From DATARH01 sp036278835 (GTDB lineage Bacteria > Pseudomonadota > Alphaproteobacteria > ATCC43930 > CGMCC-115725): 5,561 nt of DNA. How positions within the stretch are numbered: position 1 is the stretch's first letter; every line of letters starts with the position of its first letter. This document shows, in pieces, positions 1 to 5,561 of this stretch. The translations under genes and the position numbers were made by a program. The stretch spans positions 1-5,561 of the forward strand of contig DASUKH010000059.1 in NCBI GenBank assembly GCA_036278835.1, given 5' to 3'. The notes beneath the pieces are model-generated. The model searched no databases, had not been told where the DNA came from, and saw only the letters and a list, made by a program, of their open reading frames with translations.

Positions 1-1
1 C

Positions 2-256
2 GGCCCGACCTGGGCGATCTACGGCCAGGCCGAGGGCGAGACGGTGATGACCGACTGGGACCGGGTCGAGCCGGCCACCGAGGCGCAGCCGGGCAAGGCG
101 CGCCATCTTCGCGATTACCGGCTGCGGCCGGGCGCCGCCTACGTCTATAACGAGGGCGATCTGCATTCGCCGCGGCGCGACGGCTCGACCAAGCTGATCC
201 GGATCGAGGGGCGCAATGTCGAGAAATTGCGCCGCTTCCCGTACCAGAAGGTCTGA
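2..256 (+). CDS. Cupin-like protein, C-terminal part (5' end outside window)
   Basis: An open frame enters from the left edge and ends at TGA 254-256, giving 84 visible residues. The visible part opens with a TWAIYGQ stretch, followed by ETVMTDWDRVEP, a proline/glycine turn (LRPGAAYVYNEGD), LHSPRRDGSTKLIRIEG and a short charged tail ending in FPYQKV. The alternating strand/turn pattern, with a His just after a GD turn, is what the second half of a double-stranded beta-helix (cupin) fold looks like. It resembles cysteine-dioxygenase-like cupins, in which that His is a metal ligand. The other expected ligands (an HxH-type motif) would lie upstream, off the window. The internal ATG at 47 is not a plausible start because it would cut the fold in half. 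The substrate is unknown. The fold call is inferred from motif memory, not from a search. Confidence 0.6.
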   Translation, partial: GPTWAIYGQAEGETVMTDWDRVEPATEAQPGKARHLRDYRLRPGAAYVYNEGDLHSPRRDGSTKLIRIEGRNVEKLRRFPYQKV

Positions 257-278
257 GGCTCCGCGCCGCTGGCGGCGG

Positions 279-566
279 TCAGGCGCCCTCGACCAGGAAC
301 ACCCGGCCGCGCGAGTTGGCCTGCCGGATCGGGATTGCCTTTTGATATTCCGGCGAGTGGTACCAGCGCCGCGCCGCCGCGGCATCGGCGAATTCGATGA
401 CGACGAGACGGGCCGGCTCGTCGGGCCCCTCGAGCCGCTCGGCGGCGCCGCCGCGCACGACGAAGCGCCCGCCATACTGCGCGATGCTGGCGCCGGCCCG
501 CGCGCGATAGGGCTCGTACCCCGCGGGGTTTGTCACCTCGACATCGGCAATGACATAAGCGGCCAT
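279..566 (-). CDS. DUF1330 family protein
   Basis: This encodes a 95-residue protein starting MAAYVIADVEVTNP. It matches the DUF1330 pattern: an N-terminal beta strand with YVIADVEVTNPAGYEPYR, a central YGGRFVVRGG, then LVVIEFADAAAARRWYHSPEY and a closing strand (GRVFLVEGA). The family is a small dimeric alpha/beta-barrel fold of the ferredoxin-like type; no reaction is established for most members. The start is set at ATG 564-566, because an in-frame ATG four codons upstream (576-578) overlaps the Shine-Dalgarno sequence itself (GGAGGGG at 570-576 on the minus strand). The length is typical of the family and the protein is cytosolic, with no signal or membrane segment. It converges with the cupin-like gene with a 22 bp gap. 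There is no sign of truncation. Confidence 0.9.
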   Translation of the reverse strand: MAAYVIADVEVTNPAGYEPYRARAGASIAQYGGRFVVRGGAAERLEGPDEPARLVVIEFADAAAARRWYHSPEYQKAIPIRQANSRGRVFLVEGA

Positions 567-569
567 TCT

Positions 570-576
570 CCCCTCC
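570..576 (-). promoter_or_regulatory. Ribosome binding site for the DUF1330 gene
   Basis: Read on the minus strand this is GGAGGGG, followed by AGA and the ATG at 566. The GGAG core lies six bases before that ATG. It overlaps the alternative upstream ATG (576-578), which argues for the downstream start. Confidence 0.7.
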
Positions 577-658
577 ATCCCGTGCTTCTAAAACGGCGCA
601 GCATAGCATGGCCGCGGCGACGCTTGGCGGAGCGGACCCGCCACCCCACATCCTCACC

Positions 659-752
659 GTCATTCCGGCCGGAGTGAAGCGGAGAGCCGGTTTATCTACG
701 CCTCAACCGTCAACCCGGCGGACAAATGGGTCCCGGCCTTTGCCGGGATGAC
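659..752. repeat. Dispersed intergenic inverted-repeat element (alphaproteobacterial type)
   Basis: The outer ends are near-perfect inverted copies: GTCATTCCGG at 659-668 and CCGGGATGAC at 743-752, with one mismatch. The right end also forms its own hairpin, TCCCGGC (731-737), loop CTTT, GCCGGGA (742-748). The left part reads GGCCGGAGTGAAGCGGAGAGCCGG. The right arm closely resembles the GGGTCCCGGCCTTCGCCGGGATGAC sequence that I recognise as a common intergenic repeat in alphaproteobacterial genomes. No T-run follows the hairpin, so it is not a classic intrinsic terminator, although it may affect transcript ends or stability. It sits between the divergent DUF1330 and RDD genes. Copy number cannot be judged from one window. 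Confidence 0.65.
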
Positions 753-820
753 ATCATTGAGATGCTGCGAACTTCGGAATCAGTACACTTCATTTCGCAC
801 CAGCCTCGAAGGACATCGCC

Positions 821-1357
821 GTGACCGAGTATCGCGCCTCCGCTTTCCCGCGCCTCGATTGGGGTGTGCCCGATCCGGCGGCCGCGCCGGCGCTGTACGA
901 TGGCGTCGTGTGGCGGCGGATCGCCGCGTATGCCGTCGATCTTGTCTGCATCGGCATGATCTGTGCGGCGGCGTGGGTTACTTTCGGGATAGCGACCCTG
1001 CTGAGCTTCGGCCTGCTCGGCCCTCCCCTGTGGTTTCTGTTCGGCCTGATCCCGCTCGCCTATCACACCCTCCTGATCGCCGGCCCGCGCTCGGCGACGG
1101 TGGGGATGCGGCTGTTCGACATCGAGATGCGGTCATGGGACGGCGCGCCGCCAACGTTCCTGCAGGCGCTGATACAGACCGGAGTCTTCTATCTGACGGT
1201 CGGCGCCACCTGCTCGCTGATCCTGCTGTTCGCGCTCGTCAACCGGCGCCGGCGCACCTTGCACGACGTCTTGTCGGGCATCGTGGCGGTGCGCACGGCG
1301 CCGCGGTGGAACGGCGCCCTGCGCGGCCCGTTCTCGTGGTCATCGAGCGGGATCTGA
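821..1357 (+). CDS. RDD family integral membrane protein
   Basis: This encodes a 178-residue inner-membrane protein of the RDD family, whose members have two to three membrane helices and mostly unknown function, with some linked to ion transport. The family hallmark is present: WRRIAAYAVDL at 31-41, with the Arg and Asp in the first helix. A GPRSATVGMRLFDIEM stretch at 88-103 corresponds to the conserved (T/S)xGxRL motif after the second helix, and NRRRRTLHDVLSGIVAV at 141-157 is the typical C-terminal RxLHDxxAGTxVV-type motif. Hydrophobic segments lie near 34-60, 64-86 and 119-140. The start is GTG, supported by AAGGA at 809-813 with a 7 bp spacer; no better ATG exists. The C-terminal 18 residues are not part of the family pattern. 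The next gene is 233 bp downstream, so co-transcription with the ClC gene is uncertain. Confidence 0.88.
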   Translation: MTEYRASAFPRLDWGVPDPAAAPALYDGVVWRRIAAYAVDLVCIGMICAAAWVTFGIATLLSFGLLGPPLWFLFGLIPLAYHTLLIAGPRSATVGMRLFDIEMRSWDGAPPTFLQALIQTGVFYLTVGATCSLILLFALVNRRRRTLHDVLSGIVAVRTAPRWNGALRGPFSWSSSGI

Positions 1358-1462
1358 CGAATCCTTTTTACCGGGCCGGCGAGCCACAACCCGGCGCGGC
1401 AGCCTGAAAACGGACCGCCGGCCGCGTCCGGGCGCCCCCGGCCGCGAAGCCATGTGCGACGG

Positions 1463-1488
1463 GCCGGCAGGCATGCCTTGCGGCCGGC
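1463..1488. repeat. Nested inverted repeat in the RDD-ClC intergenic gap
   Basis: The 1358-1590 gap has no gene. Within it, GCCGGC at 1463-1468 pairs with GCCGGC at 1483-1488, enclosing a perfect 10 bp palindrome AGGCATGCCT at 1469-1478. It could fold as an extended hairpin with a TGCG bulge. No T-run follows, so a terminator role is not supported; an operator or a chance GC-rich structure are both possible. The rest of the gap is GC-rich and shows no other clear element. Confidence 0.35.
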
Positions 1489-1580
1489 ATTGCCAGAGGG
1501 GCTGATCTCCCGTACTTGATGCGCGGAATCTGCCTCGCATCACGAAATCGATTGGAAGAACATGCGGTCGCCAGTCATCG

Positions 1581-1585
1581 GGAGG
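1581..1585 (+). promoter_or_regulatory. Ribosome binding site that sets the ClC start
   Basis: GGAGG lies five bases before GTG 1591. The longer in-frame alternatives, TTG 1516 and ATG 1519, have only a G-rich stretch about 14 or more bases upstream, so the GTG start is preferred. Confidence 0.6.
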
Positions 1586-1590
1586 CGCGG

Positions 1591-3456
1591 GTGATCAGAT
1601 CGGCAACGCCGACTGCCGCGGCTCAGTCCTCAAGCGCTTCAAACGTCGCCGCCGGTCATATCCGGCATCTCGGAGACTTCACGACCAAGCCGCGGGTCCT
1701 GCTCATCGCGGCGATCAGCGTCGTCGTCGGCACGGCGGGCGTGATCTGCGGGGTCGCCCTGCTCGACCTGATCCGGGTCTTTACCAATCTGTTCTACTTC
1801 GGACGCGCCACGCTCCTGGACTTGAAGCTTGGCACCTCGCCGCTCGGCTATGCCGCGGTGGCGGTGCCGGTGCTCGGCGGTCTCGTCGTCGGTCTGATGG
1901 CGCGCTACGGCAGCGACAAGATTCGCGGACACGGCATCCCGGAAGCGATCGAGGCAATCCTGCTCGGCCGCAGCCGACTCGATATCAAGGTGGCGATCCT
2001 GAAGCCGCTGTCATCGGCGATCGCGATCGGCACCGGCGGGCCGTTCGGCGCCGAGGGTCCGATCATCATGACGGGCGGCGCCGTCGGCTCGCTGATCGCG
2101 CAGATGCTGCCGGTCAGCGATGCCGAACGGAAGACCCTGCTGGTCGCCGGCGCCGCGGCGGGCATGACGACCGTGTTCGGCACCCCGATCGCGTCGATCA
2201 TGCTGGCCGTCGAACTGCTGCTGTTCGAGTGGACGCCGCGCAGCTTTGTCCCGGTGGCGACCGCCTCCATCACCGCCGCCTTCGAGCGCGGCTGGCTCAA
2301 CCTGCCGTACCTGCCGACCCCGCTTTTCCCGTTTCACGGCGGCATGGACGCGACGGTGCTGGCGCTCGGGTGCTGGCTGGCGGTCGGCGTGTTGTCCGGT
2401 CTGTTGTCCGGCCTCCTGACCCAGCTGGTCTATGCCTGCGAAGACCTGTTCCTGAAGCTGCCGATCCACTGGATGTGGTGGCCGATGCTGGGCGGATTGG
2501 TGGTCGGGGTCGGCGGCCTCATCGATCCGCGCGCGCTGGGCGTCGGCTACAGCGAGATCGCGCAGATGCTGCAGGGCGGCATGGTGCCGATCGCCGGGCT
2601 GGTGTTGCTCGCCGTCAAGTCGGTCATCTGGGCGGTGGCGCTGGGGTCGGGCACCTCGGGCGGCGTCCTGGCGCCGCTATTGATCATGGGCGGCGGCCTC
2701 GGAACCCTGCTCGGCCAGTTCTTCCCGCATGCCAGCCCCGGTTTCTGGGCGCTGATCTCGATGGCGGCAATCATGGGCGGCACGATGCGCTCCCCGCTGA
2801 CCGCCACCTTCTTCGCGGTCGAGGTCACCGGCAACACGCACGTGCTGCTGCCGCTGATCACCGCCTGCGTGACCGCGCACGTCATCACTGTGCTGCTGTT
2901 GCGGCGCTCGATCCTGACCGAGAAGATCGCCCGTCGCGGCCACCATCTGATCCGCGAATACCGGGTCGATCCGTTCGCGCTGACCCGCGCCAGCGAGGTC
3001 ATGACGAGCGCGGTCGAGACGCTGCCGGACAGCATGACACTGCATCAGGCGGCCGCCTTCCTGACCGGCCCCGATACGCGGCACCCGAGCTTCCCGGTGA
3101 TCGACGCCGAGAAGCGGGTGCTTGGCCTCGTCGACCCGCCGACGGTGCTGGCGTGGCGGCGCGCCGGCAAACACCGGCAAGCGACGCTCGGCGAGCTGCT
3201 CGATCGGGTCGAGGTGCCGACCGCCTATCCCGACGAATACCTCGACGAGGTGACCGACCGCATGATGCGGCTCAATGTTGCCCACCTCGTCGTCGTCTCG
3301 CGCAGCGATGCGTCCCTGGTCGGCTATCTGAGCTGGCGCGATTTGCTGCAGACCCGAACACGGTCGCAACAGGAGGAGCGCGAACGCATCGCCTTCTACT
3401 CGTGGGGGCGGTCGCGGCGGCGGCAATCGGCCGGTGCCGGCCGGCCGCCGCCCTGA
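1591..3456 (+). CDS. ClC-family chloride channel/transporter with C-terminal CBS pair
   Basis: This encodes 621 residues from GTG 1591. An extension to TTG 1516 or ATG 1519 is open, but it has no good ribosome site and adds an unconserved polar tail. The membrane part (about 35-440) carries the ClC signatures in order: GHGIP (113-117), GAEGP (153-157), TPIASIMLAVELLLFE (198-213) and GTSGGVLAP (354-362). Glu155 matches the extracellular gating glutamate (E148 of E. coli ClC). Other key positions differ from E. coli: Ser107 is His114, the inner glutamate E203 is Leu209, F357 is Leu360 and Tyr445 is Leu442. This pattern looks like that of a widespread bacterial ClC subgroup, so the ion and coupling are uncertain. 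Two CBS motifs (about 467-525 and 541-589) follow, probably sensing nucleotides or ionic strength in the cytosol. The protein ends in a basic tail (GRSRRRQSAGAGRPPP). It acts in the inner membrane as a presumed homodimer. Confidence 0.93.
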   Translation: MIRSATPTAAAQSSSASNVAAGHIRHLGDFTTKPRVLLIAAISVVVGTAGVICGVALLDLIRVFTNLFYFGRATLLDLKLGTSPLGYAAVAVPVLGGLVVGLMARYGSDKIRGHGIPEAIEAILLGRSRLDIKVAILKPLSSAIAIGTGGPFGAEGPIIMTGGAVGSLIAQMLPVSDAERKTLLVAGAAAGMTTVFGTPIASIMLAVELLLFEWTPRSFVPVATASITAAFERGWLNLPYLPTPLFPFHGGMDATVLALGCWLAVGVLSGLLSGLLTQLVYACEDLFLKLPIHWMWWPMLGGLVVGVGGLIDPRALGVGYSEIAQMLQGGMVPIAGLVLLAVKSVIWAVALGSGTSGGVLAPLLIMGGGLGTLLGQFFPHASPGFWALISMAAIMGGTMRSPLTATFFAVEVTGNTHVLLPLITACVTAHVITVLLLRRSILTEKIARRGHHLIREYRVDPFALTRASEVMTSAVETLPDSMTLHQAAAFLTGPDTRHPSFPVIDAEKRVLGLVDPPTVLAWRRAGKHRQATLGELLDRVEVPTAYPDEYLDEVTDRMMRLNVAHLVVVSRSDASLVGYLSWRDLLQTRTRSQQEERERIAFYSWGRSRRRQSAGAGRPPP

Positions 3457-3549
3457 GCGGCCGCCGAGCGGAAGGGGGTAGCCTCGCCTTTACTCGCGCT
3501 GATGCACGGAAGCGAAAATGTTGCCGGGACCACTACCGCGTCGGCGGGA

Positions 3550-4599
3550 TCAGATCAGGAATACCCCCTTGCCGGTGGTCTGGGTGTCGAACAGGCGGTA
3601 GGCCTCGTCGGCCTGGTCGAGCCGCCAGCGGTGGGTGAACAGCTTCTCGACATCCACCTTGCGGTCGGCGACGAATTGGGCGCATTCCGCCTGCCCCATC
3701 TGTGAGAAGGTCCACGAGGCGACGATCGTCAGCTGCTTCCTCAGCATGTCGGGGCTGACGTCGATCGTGACGTCGTTGCGCTCGCCGACAAAGCAGGTGG
3801 TGCCCCACACTTTGGTGGCGCGCACCGCGGCGATGCGGCCCTCGGGCTGGCTCGAGGTGTCGAGGGTGAACTCGGCGCCGTAGCCGTGCGTCAGGTCCTT
3901 GATAGCGCCGACCGGATCGTTCGAGCGCGGGTTGACGGTCTCGGCGGCGCCGAATTCCCTGGCGCGTTCGAGGCGCTCCGGGCTGACATCGAGGGCGATG
4001 ACGCGCGCCCCCATCGCGCTCGCCAATTGCGTCGCCGACAGTCCGACCGGCCCCTGCCCGAAGACCGCGATCGTGTCGTTGCCCGACAGCCGGATGCGGC
4101 GCAGCGCGCCGTAGGCGGTGCCGGTGCCGCAGGAGATCGCGGCGCCGGTGACGAACGACAATTCGTCGATCAGCGGCACCAGGGTGAAGGCCGGCACCTT
4201 CAGGTATTTGGCGTGGCCGCCATGGGCGTTGTTGCCGTACACCAGCACCGGCTGCTCCTGGCACAGCTGCGACCAGCCGGAGCGGCAATGATTGCAGACG
4301 GTGCAGCCCTTGTAGTGATGCACCATGACGCGCTGGCCGATCTTCGCCTGCGCCGCGGGAACGCCGGGGCCGATCGCCGCGACGACGCCGCACGGCTCGT
4401 GGCCGGCGATGGTCGGCTCGCTCGGCGCCGCGAGACCGCCGGTCGCGCCGCCGCTTCTCGGGCGGCGGTACTGATGCAGGTCGCTGCCGCACATGCCGGA
4501 GGCCTTCATCTCGATGACGACCTCGCCCTCACCCGGCGTCGGGTCGGCGAATTCCATCAGTTCCAGCTGCCGCTCGCCGGTGAACACCACCCCGCGCAT
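3550..4599 (-). CDS. Zinc-dependent medium-chain alcohol dehydrogenase
   Basis: This encodes a 349-residue cytosolic NAD(P)-dependent oxidoreductase of the MDR superfamily. Its N-terminal GroES-like domain contains MCGSDLH (36-42), with catalytic-zinc Cys37, then GHE (66-68) with His67 and Glu68, and the structural-zinc set Cys99, Cys102, Cys105 and Cys113 in the standard spacing. Cys157 (SCGTGTAYG) matches the third catalytic-zinc ligand of classical ADHs. The Rossmann domain has GQGPVG (181-186), and Asp204 at the end of the second strand (ALDVS) favours NAD over NADP. All catalytic features are intact and the length is normal. The substrate cannot be read from sequence; sorbitol- or threonine-dehydrogenase-like and general alcohol dehydrogenases share this layout. 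ATG 4599 is chosen because GGAGGG (4604-4609 on the minus strand) sits four bases upstream; the longer GTG 4620 start would place that site inside the gene. It is divergent from the S1/P1-like gene and converges on the ClC gene across 93 bp. Confidence 0.92.
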   Translation of the reverse strand: MRGVVFTGERQLELMEFADPTPGEGEVVIEMKASGMCGSDLHQYRRPRSGGATGGLAAPSEPTIAGHEPCGVVAAIGPGVPAAQAKIGQRVMVHHYKGCTVCNHCRSGWSQLCQEQPVLVYGNNAHGGHAKYLKVPAFTLVPLIDELSFVTGAAISCGTGTAYGALRRIRLSGNDTIAVFGQGPVGLSATQLASAMGARVIALDVSPERLERAREFGAAETVNPRSNDPVGAIKDLTHGYGAEFTLDTSSQPEGRIAAVRATKVWGTTCFVGERNDVTIDVSPDMLRKQLTIVASWTFSQMGQAECAQFVADRKVDVEKLFTHRWRLDQADEAYRLFDTQTTGKGVFLI

Positions 4600-4683
4600 G
4601 CTACCCTCCTCGGCTGACACCGCCTTCCTCGCGATGCTAGCATGACAGCCGGGCGGGGATCAGGCAATCGGGGCAGGGGATTG
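4600..4683. promoter_or_regulatory. Divergent promoter region with a central 10 bp palindrome
   Basis: Only 84 bp separate the start codons of the dehydrogenase (-) and the S1/P1-like gene (+), so both promoters or their leaders must lie here or overlap the genes. A perfect palindrome, ATGCTAGCAT at 4634-4643, sits almost exactly at the centre. That is a reasonable place for a shared repressor or activator site, but symmetry and position are the only evidence. No convincing -35/-10 pair was recognised on either strand. Confidence 0.4.
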
Positions 4684-5561
4684 ATGAGGCGGATCGTTTT
4701 TGCTTTCGCCGCGGCCGGCGCTCTCCTTGCCGGGCTGCTGAGCGGGCCGGCGCCGGCCTTGGCCTGGGGACCGGAAGCGCACCGCACGATCGCGCTGATG
4801 GCCGACCATATCCTCGCAAAATCGGCGCCGGCGGCGCGCGCCAGGCTGCATGCGATCCTTGCCAGCGACACGGACAACCGCTTCACCAAAAACGACCTCG
4901 CCAGCGAAGCGATTTGGGCCGACGTCCTGATGGACAAGAGCCCGGAGGCGCGCAGCGCCACGAGCGGCTGGCATGACGTGCGGATGAAGGCCGGCAGCCC
5001 CGATCTCGCCGCGGCCTGTGCCGGGCACAGGCCGTTGCCGGCCGGCTATCCGGCGAGCCGCGGCCCGCGCCGCAATTGCGCCGTCGACAAGGTCGAGCAG
5101 TTCGCGAAAGAGTTGCAGGACCCGGCGACCCCGGCGCACGAGCGGCTCGCGGCGGTGCGGTTTCTGCTCAATCTGGTGGGCGATCTTAACGATCCGCTTG
5201 ATACGATCGATCATGGCGACCGCGGCGGCGAATGCGTCGCCATCCAGGTCGGCTCGCGCCCGCCGATGCGTCTCGCCGATTACTGGGAAGACAGGCTGGT
5301 GCGCGAGGTGGTCGGGCCCGACCCGGCGCGCGGCGCCACCCGCATCCTGGCATCAGTGCCGGAGGCCGCGGCGCGCAAATGGGCGGAGGGGACGCCGGCC
5401 GACTGGGCCCGCGACAGCTACGAGGTCGCCCGTTCGGTGGTCTACAGCTTCGCCAACGGCAAGCCCGACGGGCAGCACCATTTCCCGACGCGCAAGGGCG
5501 CGGCCTCCGCCTGCGCCACGGTGCCGCTCTACCGGGTCGGCGCCGATTACGAGACGAAGGC
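4684..5561 (+). CDS. Secreted S1/P1 nuclease family protein with altered zinc ligands (3' end outside window)
   Basis: The frame is open from ATG 4684 to the window end, giving 292 visible residues. AGGGGA at 4675-4680 is the ribosome site; in-frame TTG 4681 and ATG 4642 are weaker starts. Residues 1-27 form a Sec signal peptide (MRRIV, hydrophobic core, ALA cleavage site). Cleavage there would make Trp28 the mature N-terminus, as in P1 nuclease, where that Trp binds zinc. WGPEAHR places His33 at the P1 His6 position; AIWAD supplies Asp80 (P1 D45) and WHDV supplies His97 (H60). The core block FLLNLVGDLNDPLD keeps Asp167 (D120), but Asn163 replaces H116 and Asp173 replaces H126. LADYWE has Ala198 and Glu202 where H149 and D153 are expected. 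The family cleaves single-stranded nucleic acids and 3'-nucleotides, here in the periplasm or outside the cell. With these changes, activity is doubtful or altered. Probably only a few tens of C-terminal residues are missing. Confidence 0.85.
   Translation, partial: MRRIVFAFAAAGALLAGLLSGPAPALAWGPEAHRTIALMADHILAKSAPAARARLHAILASDTDNRFTKNDLASEAIWADVLMDKSPEARSATSGWHDVRMKAGSPDLAAACAGHRPLPAGYPASRGPRRNCAVDKVEQFAKELQDPATPAHERLAAVRFLLNLVGDLNDPLDTIDHGDRGGECVAIQVGSRPPMRLADYWEDRLVREVVGPDPARGATRILASVPEAAARKWAEGTPADWARDSYEVARSVVYSFANGKPDGQHHFPTRKGAASACATVPLYRVGADYETK

Noticed and set aside
145..663. A 172-codon minus-strand frame spanning the DUF1330 gene and the end of the cupin-like gene
   Set aside because: It overlaps two well-supported coding regions, and its product is Arg/Ala-rich with no family resemblance.
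757..789. TTGAGA with TACACT as a sigma-70 promoter for the RDD gene
   Set aside because: The spacing is 21 bp rather than about 17, and no better -10 hexamer is present at the right distance.
1350..1369. GGAT / ATCC stem followed by five Ts at the RDD stop codon, as an intrinsic terminator
   Set aside because: The stem is only 4 bp and overlaps the stop codon, too weak for a confident call, although the T-run is in the right place.
1358..1590. Possible fluoride or other riboswitch before the ClC gene
   Set aside because: I looked for the conserved crcB-type core (GGNGAUGG ... CUGAUGCCU-like) because some ClC proteins export fluoride. Only a loose GGGGCTGATCTCCCG stretch is present, and it does not fit the consensus.
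3442..3463. CGGCCGC / GCGGCCG hairpin over the ClC stop codon as a bidirectional terminator
   Set aside because: The 7 bp stem is real but has no T-run on either side, and the local sequence is so GC-rich that such stems arise by chance.
2229..3638. A 469-codon open frame on + overlapping the ClC gene in another frame
   Set aside because: Its translation is an Arg/Ala/Gly/Pro-rich string with no recognisable domain. Long spurious frames are common in GC-rich genes, and the ClC frame carries clear family motifs.
3533..4492. A 319-codon open frame on - overlapping the dehydrogenase
   Set aside because: It is low-complexity and Arg-rich and lies in a shifted frame on the same strand as an intact zinc dehydrogenase, so it is a compositional shadow.
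3550..5561. A dehydrogenase plus nuclease-like pair as a defence or toxin system
   Set aside because: The dehydrogenase is a complete metabolic-type enzyme and the nuclease-like protein carries an export signal. Nothing ties them to immunity, immunity-protein pairs or mobile elements.

Overview
The window looks like ordinary chromosomal DNA from a GC-rich alphaproteobacterium. Three things point that way: GC-rich codon third positions, a GGGTCCCGGCCTTTGCCGGGATGAC-type intergenic repeat that I recognise from alphaproteobacterial genomes, and the mix of families (DUF1330, RDD, CBS-linked ClC, secreted S1/P1 nuclease). I cannot place it below class level with confidence. No phage, transposase, CRISPR, tRNA or rRNA signal was seen.

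Layout, left to right. (1) The 3' end of a cupin-like gene on + stops at 256. (2) A DUF1330 gene on - (279-566) converges on it with only 22 bp between. (3) A noncoding stretch (567-820) carries an imperfect inverted-repeat element at 659-752. (4) An RDD-family membrane protein is encoded on + (821-1357). (5) A GC-rich gap (1358-1590) contains a nested inverted repeat. (6) A large ClC-type anion transporter with a C-terminal CBS pair is encoded on + (1591-3456). (7) A zinc-dependent medium-chain dehydrogenase is encoded on - (3550-4599), converging with the ClC gene. (8) After an 84 bp divergent intergenic region with a central 10 bp palindrome, an exported S1/P1-nuclease-family protein begins on + at 4684 and runs off the right edge.

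The genes do not form an obvious pathway or operon. Each has its own ribosome binding site, and strands alternate (+, -, +, +, -, +). Only the dehydrogenase and nuclease-like genes share a divergent promoter region, so any link between neighbours is weak.

Two observations stand out. The S1/P1-family protein keeps the N-terminal Trp/His and several other zinc ligands but has replaced those expected for the second zinc site (His to Asp, His to Ala, Asp to Glu), plus one ligand of the first site (His to Asn). The ClC protein keeps the gating glutamate but differs from the E. coli exchanger at the inner proton glutamate and at the chloride-coordinating Ser, Phe and Tyr positions. I found no convincing new multi-gene system.
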